Shown here piece by piece: positions 1 through 8,469 of a stretch of 64,000 nucleotides of DNA; position 1 is the stretch's first letter, and every line of letters begins with the position of its first letter. The translations under genes and the position numbers were made by a program. The stretch is from Fibrobacter sp. (GTDB lineage: Bacteria > Fibrobacterota > Fibrobacteria > Fibrobacterales > Fibrobacteraceae), in NCBI GenBank assembly GCA_024399065.1, contig JAKSIB010000001.1, positions 62,001 to 126,000 on the forward strand, written 5' to 3'. The notes beneath the pieces are model-generated. The model did no database searches. It saw only the letters and a program-made list of their open reading frames with translations, and was not told the origin of the DNA.

Positions 1-184
1 CAAGCTCCGCAAGATGGCTTTCCTCGTGGGTAACGAAGGTGCAGGCACCAATCCGTACTTCATCGAACTCGCTGACGAAACCGTCAAGATTCCGATGAGC
101 AGTGATCTTGAATCCTTGAACGTCTCTGTGGCTCACGGTATTCTTTCCTACGAAGCTGCTCAGATCCAGGACGAACTCAAGTAA
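1..184 (+). CDS. SpoU/TrmH-family RNA 2'-O-methyltransferase, C-terminal part (RlmB-like)
   Basis: Only the last 60 codons lie in the window; the frame opens before base 1 and ends at the TAA at 182-184. The visible part has the two conserved SpoU/SPOUT motifs near the C-terminus: GNEGAG (motif 2) and IPM followed by SLNVSVAHG (motif 3), which form the knotted SAM-binding site. Family members methylate the 2'-O of a ribose in 23S rRNA or tRNA. RlmB is the likeliest member, but without the N-terminus TrmH or another SpoU paralogue cannot be excluded. pyrF follows 18 bp downstream on the same strand. Confidence 0.85.
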   Translation, partial: KLRKMAFLVGNEGAGTNPYFIELADETVKIPMSSDLESLNVSVAHGILSYEAAQIQDELK

Positions 185-202
185 GGTTGCGAGAGGTTTA
201 GA

Positions 203-1096
203 ATGAATTTTCATGAACGTCTAGAACAGCGTGTCGCCAAGTGCGGCAACCCGGTTTGCATGGGCATGGACCCGGTGATGAAGCTCATCGATCCTTGCGT
301 TTCTGCAGGTTCTGCCGAAGACAAGATCAAGCGTTTCTATTCCGAAATTTTGGAATGTTGCATCAAGCGTAACGTGATGCCTGCTGTGGTGAAGCCCAAC
401 AGTGCATACTACGAATGCGTTAGCGTGCAGGCTATGCTCACCTTGCAGCAGCTCATTGCTGACTACCGTAGCGCAGGAATCCCGGTGATTCTCGACGCCA
501 AGCGCGGCGACATCGGCAAGTCCAGCGCCGCCTATGCAGTGGCTGCATTCGACGTTTACAAGGCCGACGTGGTGACCGTTTCTCCCTGGATGGGTTCCGA
601 TTCCGTGAATCCTTTCGTTCGCGAAAATTCTGAAAACGGTGCATACGTTCTTCTCCGCACCAGCAACAAGGGCGCCCACGATTTCCAGGACATGCAGGTC
701 ATCGGCAGCGACGATCCCCGCGACGTAAACGAAGCCTTCTACTCCGTTGCTGACAAAATCTTTGAATGGGACGGCGACAAGGGTTTCTTCGGCGCAGTGG
801 TGGGCGCAACCCATCCTGAAGAACTTGAAAAGATCACCGCCTACTGCGTTGCCCATCAGCACGAGATTCCTTTCCTGATTCCGGGTGTTTCCATTCCTGG
901 TGTTCCGGGTGGTCAGGGCGGCGATGCAAAGACTGTGCTTACTGCAATCAAGAACGGTGGTGGCAAGCGTCAGTTCCACGTGCTGAACAGTTCCAGCGGT
1001 CTGAACTTTGCTTACCAGCGCAGCGGCAATCCCGAGAACTTCGCAACCGAATGCGTTGACGCTCTGGAACGCCTGGCTGAAGCCTGCCAGATTTAA
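203..1096 (+). CDS. pyrF: orotidine 5'-phosphate decarboxylase, type 2
   Basis: Decarboxylates OMP to UMP, the last step of de novo pyrimidine synthesis, in the cytoplasm. The 297-aa length and the motifs fit the longer type 2 subfamily (TIGR02127 type) rather than the ~230-aa E. coli form. The catalytic Lys-Asp-Lys-Asp network is visible: K64 in VKPNSAYYE and D98/K100/D103 in DAKRGDIG. The phosphate-binding segment PGVSIPGVPGGQGGD follows near residue 230. The gene starts 18 bp after the methyltransferase stop with a GAGAGG ribosome site, so the two are probably cotranscribed. Confidence 0.95.
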   Translation: MNFHERLEQRVAKCGNPVCMGMDPVMKLIDPCVSAGSAEDKIKRFYSEILECCIKRNVMPAVVKPNSAYYECVSVQAMLTLQQLIADYRSAGIPVILDAKRGDIGKSSAAYAVAAFDVYKADVVTVSPWMGSDSVNPFVRENSENGAYVLLRTSNKGAHDFQDMQVIGSDDPRDVNEAFYSVADKIFEWDGDKGFFGAVVGATHPEELEKITAYCVAHQHEIPFLIPGVSIPGVPGGQGGDAKTVLTAIKNGGGKRQFHVLNSSSGLNFAYQRSGNPENFATECVDALERLAEACQI

Positions 1097-1132
1097 GGTA
1101 CCGTAACCCTCGGGACTTGAACTAGGTTCGCG

Positions 1133-2023
1133 ATGCGCTACTTGGCTATCCTCATTTTTGCAGTTGCTGTGATTGCTGCGGCTTTCCATTTTGCGAAGCC
1201 GCTGCCTAGCACGAACTTTGATGAATCCTTCTTGCCGAAGGCTTCCTCTGTTCGTTACGTCGCTGCAGGCCACGATGCTGCCGTAGCGGGCCTTTTCTGG
1301 ATCAAGGGCCTTACGGAACTTGGTGAAAGTTACTTGTATGGCCGTGAATACGGTTACCTGGGTCATGTGGCAGAACTTTCTACCAGTCTGGATTCCTTGT
1401 TCTATACGCCCTATTATTTCGTGGGCGGCGTGACTCCGGTGAATGCTCCGGATACGTCGGATTTTTCCGTGTTGCGCAGGGCTTCCAGGGTTTATCCCGA
1501 TAACTGGCGCCTGTCCTTGTACTACGCCTTGCGTTTGGCTCGCGGTCCCTATCCTAACAAGACCGAGGCGGCTAACGTGATGCGCAAGTATTTCGATAGT
1601 CCGGACACAACCATTCCTGAACATATCCGTACGATCTACCGTAGTTTCGAACTGGATTCCATGCAGACTGAAGTTGCCTTGGAAACCATCCTGAACGACG
1701 TGATGCAGCCTCAGTTCAAAACCTTCAGGGCAGGTTTCTATGCCAAGATCCTGAAGCTGATTGGCCATAAGGGACTGATTGATGATTACAACAAGAACGA
1801 AAATTATCAGAAGATAAAGTTCCTGGTCGATGGTATGATTGAAGGCAAGATTCATCCGGCTGCAGTATACAACGAACTCCTTCAGATGAAAAAGAGGTTT
1901 GACGAGGAAGCCGCTGCCAAGGCCGCCGAAGAAGCAGCCAAGGCTGCCGAGGAAACCGCCAAGGATTCTACCAATACGGCAATGGCTGACACTGTTGCAG
2001 CGAGCAGCGCTACAGCTGAGTAA
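1133..2023 (+). CDS. membrane-anchored helical protein of unknown function
   Basis: I do not recognise a named family. The 296-aa product starts with a hydrophobic segment (residues 3-20, LAILIFAVAVIAAAFHF) that could be a signal anchor. The middle (residues 35-230) is rich in aromatic and Leu residues and resembles irregular TPR-like helical repeats. The C-terminus (residues 248-280) is a Glu/Ala/Lys-rich coiled coil with repeats of the EEAAKAAEE type, ending in a Ser/Thr/Ala tail. It follows pyrF by 36 bp and is closed by a strong terminator. An envelope location is inferred only from the N-terminus. Confidence 0.7.
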   Translation: MRYLAILIFAVAVIAAAFHFAKPLPSTNFDESFLPKASSVRYVAAGHDAAVAGLFWIKGLTELGESYLYGREYGYLGHVAELSTSLDSLFYTPYYFVGGVTPVNAPDTSDFSVLRRASRVYPDNWRLSLYYALRLARGPYPNKTEAANVMRKYFDSPDTTIPEHIRTIYRSFELDSMQTEVALETILNDVMQPQFKTFRAGFYAKILKLIGHKGLIDDYNKNENYQKIKFLVDGMIEGKIHPAAVYNELLQMKKRFDEEAAAKAAEEAAKAAEETAKDSTNTAMADTVAASSATAE

Positions 2024-2043
2024 GTTTCATTGCCGAGAAATTT

Positions 2044-2080
2044 AAAAGGGCCCGCCTCATTGGCGAGCCTTTTCTTTTTT
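2044..2080 (+). terminator. rho-independent terminator after the 1133-2023 gene
   Basis: A GC-rich stem (AAAAGGGCCCGCC against GGCGAGCCTTTT, one bulge, TCATT loop) is followed by TTTCTTTTTT. It lies between a plus-strand gene and the end of a minus-strand gene. The A-run at its left side would also let it act on the minus strand. Confidence 0.8.
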
Positions 2081-2100
2081 GAAGTGCGTCCGTGAAGTTT

Positions 2101-2898
2101 TTATTCTGCGCAACGCTTGGCGTTGTTTGGGAGCCCCATAAGTTCAAATGCGTTCTGGCAGCGAATCTTCAAATCCTTTTTATCTTCGGCAGAAGTGCTT
2201 CTAAGTTGTGAACGGTAGTAAAGAATTGTCGCAGTCAGGTAAGGCTTGTTTCCTTGGATAGCTTTCTTCTCGGCTTCGCGGTAGAGGGAGTCTGCTTCGC
2301 TCTTGCCCTGATGATCAGCGACGCGGGCTGTAGTATAGATGTAGAAACCGCCCTTCTTGTCGGAGCGCTTGGCTGCCATTTCCAGGAATTCCTTTGCACT
2401 GCTGGTCTGGTTGACGGAAGCCAATGCCACAGCGCATTCGCCATAGAATGCTGCCTGGGTTGTTTCGTCAGCCTTTTTCAGTACGTCTTCCTTGATGGCC
2501 TTGCAGAGGTTGACTGCGTCCCTGTAATTTGCCTGAGCCACATCCAATGCCACCTTGGCCTTGGCGAACTGAACCTTGGAATTCTTATCCAGTTCTTCAG
2601 TGCGCACGACGGAGAGGAGGGAGTCTGCCAAAGCGTAGTCCAAACTTAAAGTTCTAATCTGTGCCATGCCGATGAGGATTCTGCCTTCGGCGTACAGGTT
2701 GGCTTCCTTGCGGCTGGCAAGGAGGGCGCGTTCCAGCTGACCGTATCCCTTGGCGAACTTGCCGTTGTCAAAGGAGCGCTGTGCGCGTGCGGAAAGGATG
2801 CCTGATTCAGAAGCGGAAGCAACACCGGTAGCTGCCATAGCCATGACCATGGCGACAGCTGCAGAACGGATCCAATGCTTAGGTGAACGCATTACCAT
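2101..2898 (-). CDS. exported TPR-like helical protein, partner of the MCE gene
   Basis: A 265-aa protein with a clear Sec signal peptide (n-region with R/K, hydrophobic AAVAMVMAMAATGVASA, cleavage near residue 29). The rest is Ala/Leu-rich helical sequence in ~34-residue units, such as FDNGKFAKGYGQLERALLAS and YRDAVNLCKAIKEDVLKK, typical of TPR solenoids. The start ATG at 2898 overlaps the stop of the upstream MCE gene by 7 nt and has a GGAG 5 nt ahead, so translation is probably coupled. Position suggests a periplasmic partner of the MCE protein; no enzymatic motif is seen. Confidence 0.75.
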   Translation of the reverse strand: MVMRSPKHWIRSAAVAMVMAMAATGVASASESGILSARAQRSFDNGKFAKGYGQLERALLASRKEANLYAEGRILIGMAQIRTLSLDYALADSLLSVVRTEELDKNSKVQFAKAKVALDVAQANYRDAVNLCKAIKEDVLKKADETTQAAFYGECAVALASVNQTSSAKEFLEMAAKRSDKKGGFYIYTTARVADHQGKSEADSLYREAEKKAIQGNKPYLTATILYYRSQLRSTSAEDKKDLKIRCQNAFELMGLPNNAKRCAE

Positions 2899-3920
2899 AA
2901 GGTCTCCACCATGAAGGGCACTGTATCCTTGCTAGGAATGGATCTCTTGATGATCCACATGTTCTCGATGCCAGCCATCAAGTCGTCTGCATTCTGCAAT
3001 GTAGCTTCGGTAGTTTCCATGAAGTCGGCGATACCGGTAGTAAGCTTTCCAACTTCACCAAGCAGGTCGTCTGCCTTGCCGAGAGTCTTGTCGACATTGC
3101 CCACCATGGTGCCTACGTTACCCATGAGGGAGTCCACGTTACCCATAAGTCCGTCCACCTTCTGGGGAAGGGGCTTCAGGTCGCTCATTAAGCTGGTGAC
3201 GTCGGTGGTGATTCCGTCCACCTTGCCCATAAGCGCCGGGACAGTGTATGTCAAAGTATCCAACAATCCGGAAGCCTGGAAGAGGACCTTCTTGCCGGAG
3301 TAGGTAATGTCGTTTAGTCTGGACAACTGCCTGTTCAAGTTGTCGTAAAGCAAGCGGCTTCCGAAGAGGGCACCCACGGTGGTTCCAGTATCCATGGCCA
3401 TGACGAGAAGGGTGTCGATACCATCCACAAGGGAGTTCACACGACCCAAAAGTTCGTTGGCAGTTTCAAGTACTGTTTCAATGTCCTGTGCCTGGCCGGG
3501 AGGCAGGTAGTCTCCGTCCTCAAGAATACGACCTTTGCCACGGCGAACGTCGATATTGATGACACGAGCAGAAATCAAGTTCTGGTCACGGATGGCGAAT
3601 ACTGTGGCGCTGTCTGTAATCCAGGGTTGGTACTGCTTGCGGATGATGAATTCCATGTTGACGCCATCGCCTTCGATTTCCACGTTGGAAATCTGACCTA
3701 CGTCCACACCGCTAATCTGGACACGGGTACCAGGTCTAAGGCCGAAAGCTTTTTCAAATGTACTGTGAAGAGTATATTCTTCCACGCCGATCATACCGGT
3801 GGAGAATAACTTGGCATAAAGGACAATGGCAAAAATCATTACAGCGGTAGTGAAGAAAACACCGACCATAACGCCGGATATTTCCATCCAATTGATTCGC
3901 TTTAAAGGTTTAAATGCCAT
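2892..3920 (-). CDS. MCE/MlaD-family substrate-binding protein
   Basis: A 342-aa protein with one N-terminal transmembrane helix (about residues 13-35), then an MCE domain (about residues 45-125) containing the signature GLRPGTRVQISGVDVGQI and ending in LISARVINIDVRRG. After it comes a long helical, heptad-like region (about 140-330) with repeated MGNVDSLMGNVGTMVGNVD-type units. MlaD-type proteins form periplasmic hexamers that carry phospholipids between membranes together with an ABC transporter. The permease and ATPase are not downstream within this window, so they must lie elsewhere. Cotranscribed with the overlapping TPR-like gene. Confidence 0.9.
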   Translation of the reverse strand: MAFKPLKRINWMEISGVMVGVFFTTAVMIFAIVLYAKLFSTGMIGVEEYTLHSTFEKAFGLRPGTRVQISGVDVGQISNVEIEGDGVNMEFIIRKQYQPWITDSATVFAIRDQNLISARVINIDVRRGKGRILEDGDYLPPGQAQDIETVLETANELLGRVNSLVDGIDTLLVMAMDTGTTVGALFGSRLLYDNLNRQLSRLNDITYSGKKVLFQASGLLDTLTYTVPALMGKVDGITTDVTSLMSDLKPLPQKVDGLMGNVDSLMGNVGTMVGNVDKTLGKADDLLGEVGKLTTGIADFMETTEATLQNADDLMAGIENMWIIKRSIPSKDTVPFMVETLW

Positions 3921-4042
3921 GGTAAGAAATATATAAATAAATTTTTACGAATAGCGAAACCGCTACATTTATATGAAAAAAAAGGTCTAAAAACAGTGGT
4001 CAAGTTGCTATTTTAAAGAAAAAGATCTTATCCGGGTAATTT

Positions 4043-5242
4043 ATGGATTTTTTTGAGTTTTTGAACCAGGCTGTAACTCCGTACCATACGGTTGAATTTC
4101 TAAAGAAAGCTCTTTCTGTGGAGGGAATAACCTTGATGGAAAGAGGTGGCGCCTTAATTGCTGTCCGCAAGCCGAAGAAGGCTTGTGCCCAATCTAAGTT
4201 CCGCATTGCGCTGGCTCATACGGATTTCCCAGCCCTGAAGATTGCCCCGAATCCGGACAAGGGCTGTGCTGGTGTAAAAACTCTTCATTCTGAAATTTAC
4301 GGGAGCCCGCTGTTCACCAGCTGGCTGGACCGCGACCTTGGTTATGCCGGCCTGCTAGCTTTTGAAAAAGAAGGGAAGGTGGCAACAAAGCTTGTCCGTG
4401 GAACTAAGTTGTTCCGTATTCCCCAGCTGGCAATTCACTTGAATCGTGGTGTGAACCAGGATGGTTTGAAAGTAAATCCCCAGACGGATCTTGATGTTCT
4501 GTGGTCTGGCTCCGGTTACTCTAGGAAATTTGTAGAAACTCTCCAGGCTGAACTTGGCTCTGGTGAACGTCTTCTCGATTTTGATGTTCAGCTGTTTGAC
4601 GCTCAGGCCGCAAATGTTGGCGGCATGGACGATGAATGGATTTATTCTGGTCGTCTCGACAACTTGAGCAGTTGCCACGCCATCGCAGAAGCCATGCTTT
4701 CTGCAGAGGCTTTGGAAAATGATTTTGTTGTAGCCGCATTCTTCAATAACGAAGAAGTGGGTAGCAACACTCGCGAAGGTGCTGCAGGCAACTTCATGGA
4801 ATCCACTCTTGAAGTTCTTTGGAATGAAGCCAAGATTGAAGCACCCTTCTCTCAGGCTCTTGCAGATTCCCTTGCCTTGTCCATTGACATGGCTCACGCT
4901 GAACATCCCAATTTTCCGCAGAAGCACGAAGCTAACCACGCTCCGATTCTCGGTGGCGGTGTGGTATTGAAGACAAATTCACAGAAGCGTTATGCAAGTG
5001 ATGTGATGTCTTCTGCGCAGTTCAAGCTGTTGTGTGAAAAGGCTGGTGTGAAGAGTCAGACTTTCATTACCCGAAACGACATGCCTTGCGGAAGCACGGT
5101 GGGTCCCACCATTTCTGCTAACCTTGGAATTCCCACGGTGGACATTGGCGAACCCATGCTCAGCATGCACAGCATCCGAGAAATGATTGCTGTAGATGAC
5201 CATAAGGATATGATCCAGTTGGTGTCTACATTCTATAAGTAG
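4043..5242 (+). CDS. apeB: M18-family aminopeptidase
   Basis: A 399-aa zinc metallopeptidase of the M18 (aspartyl aminopeptidase) family that removes N-terminal, usually acidic, residues from peptides in the cytoplasm. Metal and catalytic motifs are in order: AHTDFPALKI (first His-x-Asp), SGRLDNLSSC, NNEEVGS (catalytic Glu and metal Glu), SIDMAHAEHPNFPQKHE, and near the end PCGSTVGP and LSMHSIREM (last metal His). The protein is shorter than the ~430-480 aa of many M18 members, mostly through shorter loops. It is transcribed divergently from the MCE operon across a 122-bp AT-rich gap. Confidence 0.92.
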   Translation: MDFFEFLNQAVTPYHTVEFLKKALSVEGITLMERGGALIAVRKPKKACAQSKFRIALAHTDFPALKIAPNPDKGCAGVKTLHSEIYGSPLFTSWLDRDLGYAGLLAFEKEGKVATKLVRGTKLFRIPQLAIHLNRGVNQDGLKVNPQTDLDVLWSGSGYSRKFVETLQAELGSGERLLDFDVQLFDAQAANVGGMDDEWIYSGRLDNLSSCHAIAEAMLSAEALENDFVVAAFFNNEEVGSNTREGAAGNFMESTLEVLWNEAKIEAPFSQALADSLALSIDMAHAEHPNFPQKHEANHAPILGGGVVLKTNSQKRYASDVMSSAQFKLLCEKAGVKSQTFITRNDMPCGSTVGPTISANLGIPTVDIGEPMLSMHSIREMIAVDDHKDMIQLVSTFYK

Positions 5243-5344
5243 TGAAAATCCTGCGTAATCAGGTTGAATTGCTGGAAAATGTGCAAAATCAGTAATTTTT
5301 GAATTGCGGGTTTTGTATATTGAAAGCCGTCCAGGAGCTATTTA

Positions 5345-6088
5345 ATGCGTTTGAATGTTTTGTTATTTGCCTTGTTTTTGGGAGCCGTGTCGGTTTTTGC
5401 ACGACCCATCAATGATGGCAACAAGTTGTTTGCCGCTGGCGACTATGCCGGTGCTCTTGAAAAGTATATGAAGGCCCGCGAGGCCGAACCTGCCGATCCG
5501 TTACTGTTCTACAACATCGGTACTTGTCAGTATAAGTTGGGCAATTACGAAGAAGCCAAGAAGGAATTGGAAAGCGCTGTGCGCATGCCCGATGTAAAGC
5601 TTGCTGCAAAGTCCGCCTACAACTTGGCCAACACTCATTTCCGTATTGGCGAAAAAGCTAGCGAACCTAGCGCCCGTATTGCTGCATGGCGTGAATCCAT
5701 TGCCTATTTGAAGAAAGCCATTGACTTGGACAATAGCTTTGAAAATGCCAAGAAGAATGTGGAAATTGTTCAGCGTAAGCTCAAGGAAGAACTGGACAAG
5801 CAAAAGGAAAATCAGGACCAGAACCAGGATCAGGATAATGACCAAAAGCAGCCGCCTCTGAGTGAAAAGGCCAAGGAAGCTTTGGCCCGCGCGCTCCAGC
5901 TCAGCAAGGATGGCAAGTATGCCGAAGCCAAGCAGCTTTTGGAAAACGTCATTGCTGAAGATGAAACTGCTGGTCAGCTGAATGCCTACGTACAGCGCAT
6001 TGACGATGTCATCGAAATCAAGGCCGGCCGCAAGCCTAAGGCAAAGATTGATGCAAGCAACACCGATAACGACCTGGAGGTAATCTAA
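5345..6088 (+). CDS. exported TPR protein, BatC/BatE-like
   Basis: A 247-aa protein with a signal peptide (VLLFALFLGAVSVFA) and TPR units at about residues 24-120 (GDYAGALEKYMKAREAEPAD, FYNIGTCQYKLGNYEEAKKE). A Gln/Asp/Asn-rich linker (ENQDQNQDQDNDQKQ) comes next, then a last TPR-like helix pair. The mix of TPRs and a Q/D/N/K linker is typical of Bat (Bacteroides aerotolerance) periplasmic proteins. The von Willebrand and MoxR members of that system are not adjacent. The stop overlaps the next start as TAATG, so the two genes are translationally coupled. Confidence 0.78.
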   Translation: MRLNVLLFALFLGAVSVFARPINDGNKLFAAGDYAGALEKYMKAREAEPADPLLFYNIGTCQYKLGNYEEAKKELESAVRMPDVKLAAKSAYNLANTHFRIGEKASEPSARIAAWRESIAYLKKAIDLDNSFENAKKNVEIVQRKLKEELDKQKENQDQNQDQDNDQKQPPLSEKAKEALARALQLSKDGKYAEAKQLLENVIAEDETAGQLNAYVQRIDDVIEIKAGRKPKAKIDASNTDNDLEVI

Positions 6089-6801
6089 TGAGGTTCGAGG
6101 CTCGAGGTTCCAGGTTTAAGATGTCATTGCGAGGCCAGAATGGTCGTGGCAATCTAAAGCACGTGATGGCTTGTGTCTTGTTGTGCGCAGTCGCGGCATT
6201 TGCCGCTCCAAAGTCTGCTAGCGCCTACTACAGCGATGCTGCATTCCAGTACATCGAAAACCGTTTGCCTACTGCAGAAATTACTTGTAATGAAGGCCTG
6301 CAGTATTATCCCAACGATCAGAAACTTCAGATGCTCTTGGACCGTATCAAGGAAGCCAAGGACGAACAGAAGAACGAAAATCAGAAGAAGGATCCTAAGA
6401 ACAACGATCAGAATCAGGACCAAAACCAGGACCAGAACCAAGATCAAAACAAGGATCAGCAGAATCAAGATCAGCAGGACCAGAACCAGAACGGTGAACA
6501 GTCCAGTTCCAGCCAGAGTGAAGATCAACAGAATCAGGATCAGAATAATGGCGGACAGTCTAGCTCTGCAGAAAGTTCCAGCAGCCAAGTCGGCGAAGGT
6601 GAACAGAATCAGCCTCAGCAGCCTGAACAGAATTCTAGCGACAGTCAGGGCGAACAGCCTGAAATGCCGCCGGAAGTTCCGGAAGGCCAGATGGACCCTG
6701 CCGATGCAGCCCAGCTGTTGAAGGACTTTGACGAACAGAACGGCGAACGCAAGCCCTGGAAACCTGTTCGCGGTCAAGCAAGACCTGCTCGCGACTGGTA
6801 A
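6088..6801 (+). CDS. low-complexity Q/D/N- and Ser-rich exported protein, Bat-like, with repeat-derived N-terminus
   Basis: A 237-aa protein: a hydrophobic signal core (ACVLLCAVAAFAAPKSASA, residues ~28-46), a short TPR-like helical part, then about 100 residues of Q/D/N repeats and Ser clusters, and a basic C-terminus. The first 26 codons do not look like a normal signal-peptide n-region; they are translated from two dispersed repeat elements (6091-6157). Possible starts are ATG 6088 (TAATG overlap with the gene before), ATG 6121 inside the second element, and ATG 6166 just before the hydrophobic core. 6088 is kept because of the coupling. Function is probably shared with the previous gene. 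Confidence 0.7.
   Translation: MRFEARGSRFKMSLRGQNGRGNLKHVMACVLLCAVAAFAAPKSASAYYSDAAFQYIENRLPTAEITCNEGLQYYPNDQKLQMLLDRIKEAKDEQKNENQKKDPKNNDQNQDQNQDQNQDQNKDQQNQDQQDQNQNGEQSSSSQSEDQQNQDQNNGGQSSSAESSSSQVGEGEQNQPQQPEQNSSDSQGEQPEMPPEVPEGQMDPADAAQLLKDFDEQNGERKPWKPVRGQARPARDW
6091..6157 (+). repeat. two adjoining dispersed repeat elements inside a start region
   Basis: Bases 6091-6116 match, as reverse complement and without mismatch, 39641-39666 in front of metY. Bases 6122-6136 (TGTCATTGCGAGGCC) are identical to 13326-13340 and 13353-13367 inside the EF-G-like gene. The second element folds: ATTGC pairs with GCAAT, and GGCC with GGTC. Together they encode the first residues of the Bat-like protein. 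Confidence 0.85.
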
Positions 6802-6809
6802 GTTTACCT

Positions 6810-7817
6810 ATGAAATTGATGCGGTGGTTAGGAATTGCAAGTGCTGTGTCTGCTCTGGTGGCGGGCTGCGGTTCTGATGAAGTGAACGCTCCCAATGTGG
6901 AAAGCTCATCCAGTTCCATTGACGAGATTTTAAGCTCTTCTGAAAAAGTACAGTCCAGCTCTGCTATAGAAGCGTCAAGTTCTTCCGCGAAAGTGCTATC
7001 CAGCTCTTCCTCTCTTTTGGAATCATCTAGCTCTAATGATGTTGTGATTTCGTCCGGTTCCGCGGCGGTTTCTGAATCTGACCTGTGGTATTTTGACGAT
7101 ACCGACGGCGAGTGCGAAAATTGTGACAGCTTTACTGCGAAAGACCCGGTGCTCACGGACCGCGGTGGCGAAGGATCCATTACAACCTACGGAAGCATTA
7201 CCGAGAAGGAAGCCAGTTCCGGAGGCGCCTGCAATTATGGCAAGACGGACATTCACTATTACGCCGCAATCCACGTCAACGTTTCCAGCGGGGACGATAA
7301 AGGGCCCTGGAACGGGGGCCTTGCCTGCGGAGGCTGCGTTCGCGTAAAGGCGAAGACGCCTGATGGCTGGAAGCGTGTCACAGTGCGCATTATGGACCGT
7401 TGCCCCGATGAAAGCTGCGGTGTGGACTTGGGCGGCGCGCCGGCCAGCGATATCATGGGCAATACGGTGGGCCGCTACTACGGCGAATGGGAATTCGTCT
7501 CTTGCGAAGGCGTTGAAGGTGTGTGGGACGATTCCACCAGCATCTGGGTGAAGGAAGGTGCCAGCGCCTACTGGAGTGTCATCCAGATTCGCAATCCGAA
7601 AGACGCTGTGACCAGCATTTCCATTGATGGTTCTGAACTTTCCCTGTTTACCGGTGCAGAAAACTTCTGGGAAGTTCCCCAGGAAATTTTGCAGTCCAAT
7701 TCTGACGTGAAAATCCAGGTGGAATACCGCAGCGGAACGCCTGATGTGTGGAATATTTCTGGCGTAGCCCTCACCAAGGAAATGACCAACTACTACCTTT
7801 ACGATTACCGTGAATAA
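6810..7817 (+). CDS. expansin-like lipoprotein
   Basis: A 335-aa lipoprotein with lipobox LVAGC (Cys20), a Ser-rich linker of about 65 residues built from ESSSSS-type clusters, then an expansin-like module. The module has GACNYG, GPWNGGLACGGCVRVK, and VRIMDRCPDESCGVDL with the catalytic-type Asp of the double-psi barrel domain, followed by a second beta domain (about 245-330) like the carbohydrate-binding D2 of bacterial expansins. Expansins loosen cellulose and hemicellulose networks without hydrolysis. Anchored on the outer surface, it would fit a plant-cell-wall degrader. It lies 8 bp after the previous gene. Confidence 0.88.
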   Translation: MKLMRWLGIASAVSALVAGCGSDEVNAPNVESSSSSIDEILSSSEKVQSSSAIEASSSSAKVLSSSSSLLESSSSNDVVISSGSAAVSESDLWYFDDTDGECENCDSFTAKDPVLTDRGGEGSITTYGSITEKEASSGGACNYGKTDIHYYAAIHVNVSSGDDKGPWNGGLACGGCVRVKAKTPDGWKRVTVRIMDRCPDESCGVDLGGAPASDIMGNTVGRYYGEWEFVSCEGVEGVWDDSTSIWVKEGASAYWSVIQIRNPKDAVTSISIDGSELSLFTGAENFWEVPQEILQSNSDVKIQVEYRSGTPDVWNISGVALTKEMTNYYLYDYRE

Positions 7818-7847
7818 AAAAGGCGTCCTAACGGACGCTTTTGTTTT
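7816..7847 (+). terminator. terminator between convergent genes
   Basis: GCGTCC and GGACGC with a TAAC loop, A-run before and TTTTGTTTT after. It begins at the expansin stop codon and, read on the other strand, follows the barrel gene, so it can serve both. Confidence 0.85.
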
Positions 7848-8376
7848 AGAACCTGACGCTTAAACCGCCAGAGAAAAATCCGCGATACCCGGCGCCAAAT
7901 TCTACATAGCAACCCACTGTATTGATGTACTCAATACCGGCAAGGGTTCCCTGCAAAACGGGCTCGACTTCTGTATCGTATCTAGAATTGTTATGGTAGT
8001 TCAAGGTGACGCCTGCACCGAGACGGGAATATAGCTGAAGGTGATCGAAGAATGTGATCCAATCAAACTTGCCTTCGGCTGCAATATGAATCAGGTGGTT
8101 GTCGATGACACTGCCATGTGAACCCTCTGCGGGGTCGTTCGCTGAAGAATAATATTCGTATCCAGTAGCAATGCCGACTTCAACCATTTTGGCTAATTGG
8201 TATCGGGCCCCGAAATTGACGCCTGTGAAATTGCTGCTTCCGTCCTCTTCATCGGAGCTGAACAATGAGGCATAGGTGGCAAAGTTCGCACCTACGTCCA
8301 GAATCCATTTGTGCTTGTCTTCTGCAGCGGAACTTAGAGCAAAGCCAATGCATAAAAGAATGAGAATTTTTCTCAT
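7846..8376 (-). CDS. small outer-membrane beta-barrel protein
   Basis: A 176-aa protein with a signal peptide (ILILLCIGFALSSA, cleaved near residue 18) and alternating hydrophobic/polar strands such as VGIATGYEYYSSA and LYSRLGAGVTLNYH. The C-terminus GLSVRF ends in Phe, the BAM-type signal of outer-membrane barrels. Length suits an eight-stranded barrel. No specific family is recognised. It stands alone between a convergent expansin gene and a divergent polymerase gene. Confidence 0.75.
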   Translation of the reverse strand: MRKILILLCIGFALSSAAEDKHKWILDVGANFATYASLFSSDEEDGSSNFTGVNFGARYQLAKMVEVGIATGYEYYSSANDPAEGSHGSVIDNHLIHIAAEGKFDWITFFDHLQLYSRLGAGVTLNYHNNSRYDTEVEPVLQGTLAGIEYINTVGCYVEFGAGYRGFFSGGLSVRF

Positions 8377-8469
8377 ACAGTAGTCCTCCTTAAACCTATT
8401 CTTAATCTATAAAAAGTCTAATTACAAAGCAAATTAAAAGAACGAAATAGGGATTTTTTTTGCCATAGG

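Noticed and set aside
221-1855. Long open frame on the minus strand over pyrF and the next gene
   Set aside because: It mirrors two well-supported plus-strand genes, has a His/Val-rich composition without any domain, and arises from strong third-position bias.
6400-6640. Tandem DNA repeat coding for Q/D/N runs
   Set aside because: The repetition is at the protein level with mixed codons, as in other Bat-like linkers; not a mobile or CRISPR-like repeat.
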